This document shows positions 21,781 through 32,810 of a stretch of DNA of 64,000 nucleotides, piece after piece (the stretch's first letter is position 1; each line of letters begins with the position of its first letter). The notes under the pieces are model-generated. The model did no database searches. It worked only from the letters and a program-made list of their open reading frames with translations, and was not told the DNA's origin. The position numbers were made by a program, and so were the translations under genes. Source of the stretch: Okapia johnstoni (Eukaryota > Chordata > Mammalia > Artiodactyla > Giraffidae); contig CM044305.1 in assembly GCA_024291935.2 (NCBI GenBank), positions 94,108,397-94,172,396 on the forward strand, written 5' to 3'.

Positions 21781-23133
21781 AACATGTTTAGTATATTATA
21801 ATGTCAAAAATATATTTTAGGTCATTCACAATGAGAAGAATGAACCACTTTCAAAATGTCCTTTCCACACATCATCATCATCGCTTCCCTGTACAAAGGT
21901 ATGTAAGATATGTACTTTTATAAAATAATGTTCAATTCCCAAGTACTATGTTTGTTAAAACAAGTTTTTATCATTTATAACTCATCCAAACAAGATTTCT
22001 GAATTCTTTACTCCTGGCATCTGGAAAAAGAGAAGAATGCCCACTTTTGTCAATTCTATTGAACATTTTAGCCAAGGTAATCAGGCTAGAAAAATGTATT
22101 AAAGGCAGCCAGATTAGAAAAGAAGTAGTAAAATTATCTGTCTTCAGAAATAAAATGCTTACATTTAATGAAAATTATAAGAAATCCACAAAAGCAATAT
22201 AAATGCTGGTTAATGACTTTAGCAATACTATAGGATAGAAAAGCAACACACAGAAATCATATTTGTAGAAACTAGCAATGAACAATCTGCAAATGAAGTG
22301 AAAACAATTCCATTTGCAATAGCTTTAAAATGAATAATATTCTTAAGACAATATATAACTAAGGAAATAGAAGCCTAGTACATTGAAATTTACTGACAAT
22401 TAAGGGTGATGTAAATAAATACAAAGATATCCTTTATTCATTGATTGGAAGACTAAATATTGTCAAGACAGTAGTACTGCCCCAAGGGATCTACAAATTC
22501 ACTATAATCTCTGTCATTATCCCAACAACACTCTTTTTGCAGAAATGGAAAAGCTAATCCTAAAATTTCTGTGGAATTGCAAGTGACTTCTGTAGCCAAA
22601 ATAATCTTGAATGTGAAAAACCAAGCTTGGGGACTGATTTCCGTATTTCAAAACTTGCTAGAAAGCTACAATAATCAAATCAGTGTGATACCAGATAAGA
22701 ATAGATCCTTAGAACAATTAAATAGATTGAGAGTGAGAATCAACCCATACCCTATGATCAAACGATTTTTGAAAAAGGTGTGTAGGTAATTTAAAGGGCA
22801 GAGAGTTGTCTGTTAACAAATGGTGCTGAAATAAAAAATGACTTTAGACACCTACTTCACACCATATACAATAATAAACTCAGTATGTGTCTAAGTTCTA
22901 AATCTAAGAGGTTGAAAGTATAAACTTGTAGAGAAAAATATAAGGACAAGCTTCATGACCTTGAATTTGGTAATAGTAACAACTTTTGTGCATCAAAGGA
23001 CCCTATTAAGAAAGTGAAATGGCAGTCTTGAAAATGGGAGAAAATATTTGCAAACTGTTTATCTTCCAAAGTTCTAGTATCCAGAGTATATAAAGAACTC
23101 ATGAACAAAAAGACAACCCAATTTAAAAAATAG

Positions 23134-23465
23134 TCCCTTGGACTGCAAGGAGATCCAATCAATCCATCCTAAAAGAGATCAATCCTGGGTGTTCATTGGA
23201 AGGTCTGATGTTGAAGCTGAAACTCCAATACTTTGGCCACCTCATGCGAAGGGTTGACTCATTGGAAAAGACCCTAATGCTGGGTAGGATTGGGGGTGGG
23301 AGGAGAAGGGGACGACAGAGGATGAGATGGTTGGATGGCATCACTGACTCGATGGACATGGGTTTGGGTAAACTCTGGGAGTTGGTGATGGACAGAGAGG
23401 CCTGGCGTGCTGCAATTCATGGGGTTGCAAAGAGTCGGACACGACTGAGCGACTGAACTGAACTG
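23134..23465 (+). mobile_element. BovB 3' fragment with target-site duplication
   Basis: About 330 bp of BovB 3' end ('gtcccttggactgcaaggag' to 'gagcgactgaactgaactg') inside L1. The 14-bp sequence AATTTAAAAAATAG occurs just before and just after it, which proves a retrotransposition event rather than a rearrangement. The small frame at 23,196-23,456 is BovB C-terminal remnant. Confidence 0.95.
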
Positions 23466-23516
23466 AATTTAAAAAATAGGAAAAGGACTTGAATATATGT
23501 TTCTCCATGATACACG

Positions 23517-23735
23517 GGCTTCCCTGGTGGCTTGGACTGTAAAAGATCCGCCTACAATGCAGGAGACCTGAGTTCGATCCCTGGGTCAGAAAGATCCTCT
23601 GGAAAAGGGAAGGGCAACCCACTCTAGTATTGATGTCTGGGAAATCCCCATGGACAGAGGAGCCTAGTGGGCTACAGTCCATGAGGTTGCAAAGAGGCAA
23701 ACAGAGTGAGCAACTAACACTTTGACTTTCACTTT
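23517..23735 (+). mobile_element. Bov-tA SINE
   Basis: Full plus-strand element from 'gggcttccctggtggcttgg' to 'gagcaactaacactttgact', with typical internal 'cccactctagtattgatgtc'. Confidence 0.9.
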
Positions 23736-23835
23736 TTAAAAAATTTTAAATCTATATTTTAATTAGAAGATAATTGCTTTACAGAATTGTGTTGGTTTCT
23801 GCCAAACATCAACATGAGTCATCCATAGGCATACA
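23736..23835 (-). mobile_element. Short ruminant L1 3'UTR piece, minus strand
   Basis: 'agataattgctttacagaat' and 'gccaaacatcaacatgagtc' match the L1 3'UTR reverse complement seen at 5,590-5,670. It sits between a SINE and the host L1. Confidence 0.6.
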
Positions 23836-24266
23836 TATAAAGGAGATACATAAATGGCCAGCAAACCCATGAAAAGATACATAGCAGTCAAAACAAAAAT
23901 GCAAATTAAACCCACCAAGTGGTACCTCTTTATGGCCAGTATAATGCAAGAAAGGAAAGAAAAGTACAAGCATTGATGAGGATGTGGAGAAATTAGAACA
24001 TTCATGCAGTGCTGGTGGGAATTGAAAATGTGCAGCTCTATGGAAAACAGTTTGGCGATGTTTCAAATATTTAAACATAGAATTACCATATGACACAAAG
24101 TTACTTCAAGAATTTTACTATCATAACTTTATTTCTGAAGGCATGATCTTTCATTTCAGAACAGTAAGAGTTGCAGGTGAACTGTTAAAAGGTCATTTGG
24201 AGTTCTTTTAGAATTTATCCTGCAGCAAAACAAAATTAAATATGGCCCAGCAATTCTACTCCAAGC

Positions 24267-24472
24267 GTGTGTGTGTATTCAGTCACTTAGTCATGTCCAA
24301 CTTTTTGTGACCCCATGGACTGTAACCCTCCAAGCTTCTCAGGCAAGAATACTGGAGTAGGTTCATTACGATTCGTCTTCAGGGGCTCTTCCCTACCCAG
24401 GGATCTAAATCGCATCTCCATCATCTCCTACATTGACAGGCAGATTCTTTACCACTGAGCCACCTGGAAAGA
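24267..24472 (-). mobile_element. Bov-tA SINE, minus strand
   Basis: Diverged reverse-complement Bov-tA ('cagtcacttagtcatgtcca' to 'tctttaccactgagccacct') inside the L1. Confidence 0.88.
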
Positions 24473-24719
24473 TATATACCCAAAAGAATTGAAGACAAGT
24501 ACTTACACATACGTGTATATAGATATATTCAGAGTGGCCTATTTACAACAGCCAAAAGGTGGACACAAGCAATATTTCCATCACCTGATGATTTGATAAA
24601 CAAGATGTGATATAGATTAACCATTTATAATTCAGCAACATTTAGGATGTTCCAAATGCTGTGCAAGTATTATCACTATTCACCTCCAAATCATTTCCAT
24701 TACCCCAAATGAAACCCTC

Positions 24720-26416
24720 AGATCAGTTCAGTCGCTCAGTCATGTCTGATTCTGCAACCCCATGGACTGCAGCACGCCAGGCTTACCTGTCCATCACCAA
24801 CTCCCAGAGTCTACTCAAACTCCTGTCCATCATGTTGGTGATACCATCCGACCATCTTATCCTCTGTCGTCCCTTTTTCCTCCTGCCTTCAATCTTTTCC
24901 AGCATTAGAGTCTTTTCCAATGAGTCGATACTTTGCATCAGGTGGCCAAAGTATTGGAGTTTCATCTTCAACATCAGTCCTTCCAATGAATATTCAGGAC
25001 TGATTTCCTTTAGGATTGACTAGTTTGATCTCCTTGCAGTCCAAGGAACTCTCAAGAGTCTTCTCCAACACCACAGTTCAAAAGCACTAATTCTTTGGCG
25101 CTCAGCTTTCTTTATAGTCCAACTCTCACATCCATTCATGACTAATGGAAAAACCATAGTTTTGACTAGATGGACCTTAGTTGGTAAAGTAATCTCTCTG
25201 CTTAGTAATATGCTGTTTAGGTTGGTCATAGTTATTCTTCCAGTGAACAAGTCTCTTTTAATTTCCTGGCTGCAGTCACCATCTGCAGAGATTTTGGAGC
25301 CCCCCAAAATAAAGTCTGTCACTGTTTCCATTGTTTCCCCATCTATTTGCCATGAAGTGATGGGACTGGATGCCATGATGTTAGTTTTCTGAATGTTGAG
25401 TTTTAAGCCAATTTTGTCACTCTCCTGTTTCACTTTCATCAAGAGGCTCTTTAGTTCTTCTTCGCTTTCTGCCATAAGGGTGGTGTCATCTGCGTATCTG
25501 AGATTGTTGATGTTTCTCCCAGCAATCTTGATTCCAGCTTGTGCTTCGTCTAGCCTGGCATTTTGCATGATGTACTCTGCATACAAGTTAAATAAACAGG
25601 GTGACAATATACAGCCTTGACGTACTCCTTTCCCGGTTTGGAACCAGTCCATGTCCAGTTCTAACTGTTGTTTCTTGACCTGCATACAGATTTCTCAGGA
25701 GGAAGGTCAGATGGTCTGGTATTCCCATCTCTTTAAGAATTTTCCACAGTTTGTTGTGATCCACACAGTCAAAGGCTTTGGCATAGTCAATAAAGCAAAA
25801 GTAGGTATTTTTTCTGGAACTCTCTTGCTTTTTCAATGATCCAGCAGATGTTGGCAATTTGATCTCTGGTTTCTCTGCCTTTTCTAAAACCAGCTTGAAT
25901 GTCTGGAAATTCTCAGTTTACGTGCTCGTAGTGTTGAAGCCTGGCTTGCAGAATTTTGAGCATTACTTTGCTAGCGTGTGAGATGAGTGCAGTTGTGTGG
26001 TGGTTTGAGCATTCTTTGGCATTGCCTTTCTTTGGAATTGGAATGAAAACTGACCTTTTCCAGTCTTGTGGCCACTGCTGAGTTTTCCAAATTTGCTAGC
26101 ATATTGAGTGCAGCACTTTCACAGCATCATCTTTTAGGATTTGAAATAGCTCAACTGGAATTGCATCACCTCCACTAGCTTTGTTTGTAGTGATGCTTCC
26201 TAAGGCCCACTTGACTTCACATTCCAGGATGTCTGGCTCTAGGTGAGTGATCACACCAACGTAGTTATCTAGGTCATGAAGATCTTTTTTGTATAGTTCT
26301 GTGTATTCTTGCCACCTCTTCTTAATATCTTCTGCTTCTGTTAGGTCCATACCATTTCAGTCCTTTATTGTGCTCATCTTTGCATGAAATGTTCCCTTGG
26401 TATCTCTAATTTTCTT
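24720..26416 (-). mobile_element. BovB LINE, 1.7 kb, minus strand, with RT motifs
   Basis: On the minus strand the order of RT features is FIDYAKAFDCVDH (motif A, about 25,770), GVRQGCILSPCLFN (motif B, about 25,620), LRYADDTT (motif C, about 25,490), then the C-terminal WTIKKAERQRISAFELW region and the 3' end at 24,720. An upstream piece with DLTEAEDIKKRWQEYTELY is at 26,350-26,096. Frameshifts separate the parts (26,350-26,096; 25,857-25,588; 25,685-25,020; 24,986-24,783), so no active polymerase is encoded; the endonuclease domain is missing. GAAACCCT on both sides is the likely target-site duplication within the host L1. Confidence 0.93.
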
Positions 26417-27908
26417 GAAACCCTAGATCCATGAAATAGTTTTTCTCCATTACTCTGGAAAGGTAAAATGGGTATTATTCCACCATAAAAAGAAATGAAG
26501 CACCAATGTATGTTATGACATTGATGCACCTTGAAATCATTCTGCCAAGTGGTAAAGGAAAAACAGGAAATGCCACATTAGGTATGGTTCCATTTATATG
26601 ATATAGCTAGAGTAGGTAAATCCAACAGAGGCAAAAGCAGATTAGTATTTGCCAAGGGCTGGACAAATTGGGTAATGGAGAAAAACTAGTTCATGGATCT
26701 AGGGTTTCTTTTGGGGTAATGAAAATGAATTGGGGATAGAGAGAGATAATACTTGGCACAACATTCCAAGTGTATTAAATGTCACTGAATTATACATATG
26801 AAAATAAATAATTTTATGTTACATGAACTTTACCTCAAATTGTAATAATGGCAATATTTTAAACATGTCAGTATTCCAAAGATTTCTTAATGATATTTGA
26901 AAAGCATTCAAGCTAGATAAGAACTTGTTTTAACAATCATATTATTGGAGAATTTGAACAGTATTTTATAGAAATACATATCTTGCATATGTAAGGAAAG
27001 GATGATGATGCATAGCAAAGACATTCTGAACGTGATTAATTCTTCTCATAGTGAATCACCTAAGATATTTTTTTGACTTTGTAATTTCCTAAATGTGTTC
27101 TAGAATAAAATATAAGAAAATTCAAGCACTCTGAAAGAGCTATTGATATGGATATGGATAAATGATATAAGGTCCTGCTAAAGACTTTGTGCAAAGGTTA
27201 AAATAAGCTCTGTGTCTTAGTGAGGAGAAGATACTATTATAAGACTGATCTTCAAGTAAAAAAAAAAAGTGACATACACAGTAAAGTTGAAGGCCATTTA
27301 ATGATTCTGAAAATACCTGTTTTTTCCAATGTTATATGATAACATGAGACAAAGTCACATGTCCCATCTGATTGGAATTTATAGTCATGTAAGAATGTAT
27401 GATTATAAGTAGGAGATTGCCTGCATTCAGTCATGTGAGGTCTCTGGTCCTTCCTCCTAGAGCTCCACCAAATGGCTGCTCCAACACAACACACAAAGTC
27501 TAACATATGAAGACCCCAGGGAATTTGGAAAATGAGATAGGATAATGACCACCACGTGACCTGTTGCCTAGATTGACCAAGTCCTTAGATATAATCATTT
27601 TTTTTTTCCTTCCTTACGCATGGATTCCTGAGGTTTGCCCCTTGACACCACAAAACAATTTGATAGCATGAAAAACTGCTGGAGATAAAAGGCTGAGAGA
27701 ATAAGAGCAAATGCGGGAAGCCTTGGTCAAGTAGAAAAGGGAATCTGGAAAAGAGAAGATGCCCGATGAGGTTGGATGGCTTACATCTCAGTTTGATATC
27801 TAACGGAAACCAAAAATTAAATGCAAAAGTATGAACAGATTTCATCAAACTGAACAAGATACCAGGCAGACACGTTTTCTTATATTTTTGTTCACGGTTT
27901 TTTTTCAG

Positions 27909-28060
27909 ACTCGAAGGGCAGGAAAAGAATGCTTGGAGCAGAGTTCCTTGTCTGTTCTGAGACTATACTGCCATCGTGCGGTAACAGTTTGATCGGGCTC
28001 AAGCTGTGCGCTGTTCCTCCTTGAGAACCTGGTTCGGCCAATGGAAGAAAACACTGAACC
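27909..28060 (+). ncRNA. Candidate non-coding exon core of unit C
   Basis: TTTTTTTTCAG ends at 27,908 and is followed by ACTCGAAGGGCAGG, identical to unit A over the first 13 bases. The CTCF-like word starts 57 bp in. There is no conserved donor, so the right edge is nominal. Confidence 0.3.
27966..27984 (-). promoter_or_regulatory. CTCF-like site, unit C
   Basis: On the minus strand it reads TTACCGCACGATGGCAGTA, differing from the unit B word at one base, outside the core. Confidence 0.5.
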
Positions 28061-28190
28061 TGAACTCAGGCTGGCCCCTCTACCTTTTTCTCTGTGGTCT
28101 GGCAGGAGCAGGGACAGTCAGTCTGTGGGCTTAGTGTCTGACCTTTTAGGGGCCAGGGCCCAGGAACCAGCCAGCTGCTTCCAGTACATC

Positions 28191-29020
28191 CCTGATTTTC
28201 ATTCCCTTGAGCAGCTGCAGTCTCCTAGATGTCCTGGCTCACACCACCAAGGCAGTGTATGCCCGTTCTTTCCAGACAGGTCCTTCTTGCTCCAAGCCAT
28301 GGAACTTTAGACATTTGGTCACCCTCAACTCCATCAATGACACCGGCTCTTTAGGGTACTTGGCACTGGCCAGCCCATTGCACTCTGTTACTCCTGTCAC
28401 AATGGGCCCAGACCCTACAACACAGGGGTAACCAGGAGGCCTGAACCCCAAAGGGCAGATTCACAAGACAAATGCCCCCGTTTTCCTTGCTTGGCTCTAA
28501 GTCCAGCCCACACTGTTAGGAAACTGAGGCCCCGCCTCCCTCCTTCCTGGCAGCAGCTGGAGGGCTCCTGGGCCCTCACCGATCAGATACGAAGCCCAGA
28601 ACCTGACTGTCCACTGATCCTGCGAGACCACAGAGAAAAAGGCAGAGAGAGGCCAGCCTTGAGTTCAGGTTCTGTTGGTCCTAAGTTGGTCTGACCCGCC
28701 TCCACTGCTAGGCCTTGCAAGGAAGAGCAGCTCACAGCTTGGGCCCGATGAAACTGTTACCGCACGATGGCAGTAGTGTGCCGGAACAAGCAAGATCTCT
28801 GCTCCAAGCCTTGTTCTCCAGCCCTTCCAGTCTGGAAAAACACTGAACAGACAAAGGCAGCAGGAAATATGGCTACTTTGTGCTTTCATGGTTTGAGGAA
28901 CCCGGCTCCTAGTCTTTTCATCTAATTTGTGGTTTCCATTGAATATCAAACTGTGATCCAAGGGACCCAACCGCATCAGGCATCTTCTCTTTTCCAGATT
29001 TAAGTCCTTTTTGGTCAGGT
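28191..29020 (-). repeat. Low-copy repeat unit D (CTCF-motif repeat), inverted
   Basis: Reverse orientation and collinear with B: 'gcagtctcctagatgtcctg', 'ggtccttcttgctccaagcc', 'tcacaatgggcccagaccct', 'actgaggccccgcctccctc', the CTCF-like word at 28,757-28,775, 'tccagtctggaaaaacactg' and 'catcaggcatcttctctttt'. It lies directly against unit C. It has no SINE insertions. Confidence 0.7.
28757..28775 (+). promoter_or_regulatory. CTCF-like site, unit D
   Basis: TTACCGCACGATGGCAGTA, sharing the A at position 3 with the unit C copy. C and D may therefore derive from one another. A possible exon start on the minus strand (CCAG|ACTGGAAGGGC) lies at 28,831, 56 bp away. Confidence 0.5.
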
Positions 29021-29224
29021 ATGTATGATTAACATATACTTAATAGTTTAATATCAAATTACTTTTGTTCCTTTGCAGCTTTAAAATAGTTTATGTTATT
29101 TTCACAGATTATATCTTAGTACACTGCATTCCCATTTACTTATATTTATAATTTTCCCTTGTGTACTCTTCTTACATTTTAAATTCCAAAGGAAGATGGA
29201 AGATTAGAAAACAGAAATAAGAAG

Positions 29225-29312
29225 TTCTCTGGTAGTCCAGTGGTTAGGAGTTAGTGCTCTCACTACTGTGGCTGGGATTCAATCCCTGGTCTGACATGTA
29301 TACTAAAATCCC
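29225..29312 (+). mobile_element. CHR-2-type SINE fragment
   Basis: 'gttctctggtagtccagtgg' and 'gattcaatccctggtctgac' give the plus-strand tRNA-like head of a CHR SINE, followed immediately by a Bov-tA. Confidence 0.7.
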
Positions 29313-29326
29313 ACAAGCAAATATAT

Positions 29327-29530
29327 ATGACTTCCGTAGTGGCTCAGTGGTAAAGAATCCTTCTGCCAATGCAGGAAACACGGGTTCACACCCTGGGTTG
29401 GAAAGATCCCTTGGAGAAGAAATTATCAACCCACTCCAGTATTCTTGTCTGGAAAATCCCATAGACAGAGGTGCCTGACAGTGTATACAGTCCATAGGGT
29501 TGCAAAAGAGTTGGATAGGACTTAACAACT

Positions 29531-29564
<34 letters not shown>
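29327..29564 (+). mobile_element. Bov-tA SINE with (CA)n tail
   Basis: Diverged plus-strand Bov-tA ('gtagtggctcagtggtaaag', 'cccactccagtattcttgtc') ending in a CA dinucleotide run at 29,532-29,564. A (TTTA)n/(TTA)n tract follows at 29,576-29,610. Confidence 0.88.
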
Positions 29565-29569
<5 letters not shown>

Positions 29570-29575
29570 TGTGTA

Positions 29576-29610
29576 TATTTATTTATTTATTTATTTATTA
29601 TTATTATTCT
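29576..29610. repeat. (TTTA)n (TTA)n microsatellite
   Basis: Uninterrupted TTTA units pass into TTA units directly downstream of the SINE tail. Confidence 0.9.
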
Positions 29611-31290
29611 GGCATTTAGATGTACCTATGGAGTCACCTTATCTTTGTTCTTTATTTCTTCATATGACTTCAAGTTATTGAGTAGTGTCTTCATTTCACC
29701 TTGGAGGACTCCCTTTTACATTTCTGTTATGCTAGGTCTTTTAGTAACAAACTTCTTTTGTTTTCTTTTCTAGGAATGTCTTAGTTTCTCCTTCATTTTT
29801 CAGAGAGTCTAGCTGGATGTGGAATCCTTGGTTGATATTTTAGAATTTTAAAGGTTTCAGAAGAGAAATCAAATGCAAGTTGTATTGAGGCTACTTTATG
29901 TATGATAATGTGTGTTGATGCTTACAAGATTCTTGCTTCGTGGCTCTAGTAAGTTTGATTATAAACTTTAGTATGACATTGTTTTCCTGGTTTTCATCAG
30001 TTCTTTGTATTTAGTTGTTTTACCCCTTTCATATTTAAAGATGTCCATCAAATATCCCCATATTTAGGGGAGTTTATTTAAAGTCTTTTCTAGTACATCC
30101 ATTCCTTAGCCTTCATTCTAGATGACTTTAGTTTATTGCTTTTTCCTATAAATGGACATACCTCTGTTACTTTGGATATCTCATTTTTTAATTGGTGGTG
30201 AAAACTGAACATTTTGAATTTTCCAATGTATCATCATGGAAATTAGATTTCCAACACACAGGTTTAGTTGATGGCACTTGTTGTGTACTGCTTTTTTCTT
30301 GTTTAGTGACTTTTCTCAATTATTTTTGTAAAGTCTGTACTTTGCATGTGTGGCCACTCATGTCTGTGTTATGTTAGCTTAGTGACCACCTAGTGTTTTG
30401 ACAGACTTTCTTTAAACATCTGAAAAATGCTGCCAGTTTTGCAGTTGGATTTGTCTTGTGATCTCTTTCAATGATTATAAAGACTGCTCACAACTCTACC
30501 CTTCACTTCCAGCTTGCAAGGAGCCTAAAGAGACAGGAATATTTAGGGGCTCAGGCCTCATCTGAAGGGTCGTGTAGCCCTGCACAGGTCTGCAGGTTTC
30601 TAATTTCTCCAGTACATGTAAGAACTTTTCAAGTTCCTTCTTCCACCACATATTTCCTTTCACATCCTTCTCCTTCCTGTGCTTCTCCATTTGTCTACTT
30701 CTTGTCCTAAGTATTGTCTATTGCCCCCAACTTTTCTGGTCAATTCTTGTGCCTTTAAGTTTTTTTAATAAATGCCTTTCTTCAAGACAGCCCAGCGGTG
30801 GAAACACTCCAAGGAAGTCAAGACAAAGACAAGTTCTTGCACCAACCTTTCAGGGAGCCTCCAGAGAGGTCAAAATTGACAACCACAGTTCTTTGAGAGT
30901 ACCTCCGTATTTCCCCCTCAGGAACTCACATCACGCACCAGGATGACAAGAGCCATCTTTAAGGCAGTGTGGTTTTTAGGGGATGGTAGGTGGGGAATTT
31001 TAAATGCCATAGTCCTCTCTCACTGCAAAGTAGTCACTTGTTTCTTCACCAAGCCATTGCTGATTTTCTTATGTTTTCAACTAGATCTAGAGCTTTGTAA
31101 AATTGGACCCTGACACTTTATCAGCTCCTTTGTTACTTTTACGGAGGGATGGATCACTGGAGTTCCCTACTTCACCATCTTCAGTGACATCATTTTTGCC
31201 ACATGGTTTTATCTTCCTAGATAGAATCATGCTTCTTCAGGAAGTACCTGCTACAACAGATACAGATGAAGAAATAACAAGGTCGTTTAA
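29611..31290 (-). repeat. Probable ancient L1M/HAL1-like fragment
   Basis: Wording such as 'agagtctagctggatgtgga', 'gattataaactttagtatga' and 'tatttagttgttttacccct' resembles the reverse complement of an old mammalian L1 ORF1 region (the ...GCTGGATATAGAATT...-type segment). It is too diverged for me to name the subfamily or fix ends. No convincing exon is seen in 30,192-31,300; the plus-strand frames there are short and unsupported. Confidence 0.4.
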
Positions 31291-31852
31291 CACTTCTTAG
31301 TTTGGCTGGGTGGTTCTGCTTCTCTTCGCTTCTGTTTAGGCCCGTGAACTCTGGTCAGTGGGCCTGTAAACATCTGGATGTACCGGAGTACTTAGAAGCA
31401 CACCTGCTCCTGTCATAATGCTGCCTGGAACGGGCTTGTCTTTGGTGTCCTGATGCTGCTGCCATTAAAGATCCACGTCCCCTATTACCTGGGTAGTACT
31501 TGAAAGTCTACTTTCTCTTTTTCCAAAGAGCAGGAACAGGAGACAGATGCCCACAAGAGCCTGCCTTTGTCTTTCCGTGGATTTCTCTAATCCTGTCTGC
31601 ATTGGGTGGAGGACAAGGCCTTGCCCGTGACTTTCTTGCCTGGACCAGGCAGCTGCTGGTTCGGTGCTAGTCCCTCACTCTCCACATTCTACACCAGGAT
31701 TCCACCAGTGTTCAAGCATCCTGTAAGGCCATAGAGAAGAAGGCAGGGAGGCCCAGCTTGCATCCAGGGCTTTTCCAAGTCCCCATGTGTGTGATCTTCT
31801 ACAACTTTTGGCCTCAAAGGAAGGAAGTTGTAACGGTTTTTGGTGTTTTGTG

Positions 31853-31980
31853 GAGAAGGCAATGGCACCCCACTCCAGTACTCTTGCCTGGAAAATCCCA
31901 TGGATGGAGGAGACTGGTAGGCTGCAGTCCATGGGGTCGCTAAGAGTTGGACAGGACTGAGCGACTTCACTTTCACTTTT
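31853..31980 (+). mobile_element. Bov-A2 SINE monomer
   Basis: Starts 'ggagaaggcaatggcacccc' and ends 'gagcgacttcactttcactt'. It lies 12 bp before the CTCF-like word of unit E. Confidence 0.9.
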
Positions 31981-31991
31981 CTTTGAAATAA

Positions 31992-32010
31992 TTTCCGCAT
32001 GATGGCAGTA
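31992..32010 (+). promoter_or_regulatory. CTCF-like site, unit E
   Basis: TTTCCGCATGATGGCAGTA, with one change (C to T at a CpG) from unit B. The change could weaken a CpG-sensitive contact. A minus-strand acceptor shape (TTTTTTTCAG|ACAGG) ends at 32,068, 58 bp away. Confidence 0.45.
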
Positions 32011-32147
32011 GTGCTCCACATATGTAGGCAGGCCAGGTCCTTGAGCCCTCATCTTCCACCCAACCTGTCTGAAAAAAACACCACCAGGAGACAAAGGCTC
32101 CAGGAAACATGGCTGCTTTGTATTTTGGAGGGTTTTAAGAAAGTTGC

Positions 32148-32346
32148 TTGGCTTCCCAGGTGGCACAATGGTATAGACTCTGCCTAGCAATCCATGAGAT
32201 ACAGGAGTCACAGGTTCCAGCCTTGGTTTGGGAAGATTTTTTGGAGTAGAGAATAACAACCCACCTCAGTATTCTTGCCTGGAGAATGCCATGGACAAGA
32301 GGAGTCTGGCTCTAGTCCATGTGGTCACAAAGAGTGGAACATGACT
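32148..32346 (+). mobile_element. Bov-tA SINE
   Basis: Diverged plus-strand element ('ggcttcccaggtggcacaat' to 'aaagagtggaacatgactga') inside unit E. Confidence 0.85.
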
Positions 32347-32640
32347 GACCATTCAGAAAACTTGTTCATGCTGTTGTTCTCTTGCTTTTCATTTCCACTC
32401 ATATCAAAACTGAGACCTAATCTACGTATCTCCAGCAGGCATCTTCTTTTGCAAGAAATGAATTTCTACCTGATCTAGTTCTGTTCTTCACTTAGCTTTA
32501 CATCCCATGAATTTCTCAATTTATCAAGTAGTCTGCTTCTCTGGCCAAGTCTCAAGGAGCCAGGCCTAGGAGAAAAAAGATCAGTCTAGAACATCAAGCG
32601 CAAGATTAGGGCATTTCTAGGCAACAACTGTTGCTGATAA

Positions 32641-32810
32641 TTATTGAGTATTTACAGTGCACCTGTAAGTATTCCACAGATTTTTGGTTAGAATTCATAG
32701 ATTGATTCTTCACAGCATCCCTCTGGGTGAGTAGAGTGATTCTTGCCACTTAATAAATAAGGAAACACAGCACAGAAATTTTACAAAGCTTTTCCAAGGA
32801 ATAGAGACAA
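32641..32810 (-). repeat. MIR SINE, minus strand
   Basis: 'ttcttcacagcatccctctg', 'cttaataaataaggaaacac' and 'caaagcttttccaaggaata' follow the reverse orientation of the MIR consensus. Confidence 0.65.

Larger units (their letters stand above)
19420..22005 (-). repeat. Low-copy repeat unit B (CTCF-motif repeat), inverted
   Basis: This is the reverse complement of unit A with interruptions: Bov-A2 at 19,489-19,780, a Bov-tA piece at 19,850-19,955, CHR-1 at 21,256-21,556 and Bov-tA at 21,592-21,780. Shared landmarks are 'ggtccttcttactccaagct', 'actgaggccccgcctccctc', the CTCF-like word at 20,389-20,407, 'cttcaagtctgaaaaaacac', 'atgcctaagaggaaagaaaa' and 'ttccaatcagatgtgacctg'. At its right edge it runs into plus-strand L1 at the same junction as in arm A. 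The plus-strand frames here differ from those of A, C and D, which argues against coding function. Confidence 0.7.
22010..26870 (+). mobile_element. L1 ORF2 3' part and 3'UTR, plus strand, heavily interrupted
   Basis: L1 segments at 22,010-23,118, 23,835-24,265, 24,472-24,719 and 26,418-26,870 read on in order from late ORF2 to the 3'UTR. Landmarks are 'gacaattaagggtgatgtaa', 'ttctgtggaattgcaagtga', 'aaatggtgctgaaataaaaa', 'gctggtgggaattgaaaatg' and 'catttatatgatatagctag'. BovB (two), Bov-tA (two) and a short minus-strand L1 3'UTR piece interrupt it. It is 5'-truncated at the same base region as the minus-strand L1 in arm A. Frames are broken throughout. Unit C starts immediately after its 3' end. 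Confidence 0.75.
26880..28190 (+). repeat. Low-copy repeat unit C (CTCF-motif repeat)
   Basis: Same orientation as unit A and uninterrupted by SINEs, so it is the cleanest copy of the left part of the unit. Shared features are 'cacatgtcccatctgattgg' (about 27,357), 'gcctgcattcagtcatgtga', 'gcagactcgaag' after the T-tract at 27,896-27,908, and the CTCF-like word (minus strand) at 27,966-27,984. It ends early, at about 28,190, where it meets unit D in opposite orientation. The frame 28,041-28,310 crosses the C/D junction and is not preserved elsewhere. Confidence 0.7.
31530..32640 (-). repeat. Low-copy repeat unit E (CTCF-motif repeat)
   Basis: Reverse orientation like B, D and F. The core 'ttccgcatgatggcagtagt' to 'aacatggctgctttgtattt' and the flank 'tcaggcatcttcttttgcaa'-type wording match the other units. 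Upstream it shares with F, but not clearly with B or D, the segments around 31,560 and 31,720 ('catcctgtaaggccatagag', 'gaaggcagggaggcccagct'). It is interrupted by a Bov-A2 (31,853-31,980) and a Bov-tA (32,148-32,346). The minus-strand frame 31,675-32,259 runs across unit and SINE and is not a gene. Confidence 0.6.

Noticed and set aside
25020..25685. 221-codon minus-strand open frame as a host gene
   Set aside because: It is BovB reverse transcriptase (GVRQGCILSP, YADD motifs) in a 5'-truncated element with target-site duplication and frameshifts on both sides.
31675..32259. 194-codon minus-strand frame
   Set aside because: It crosses repeat unit E and two SINEs, and the matching part of unit F is not open.
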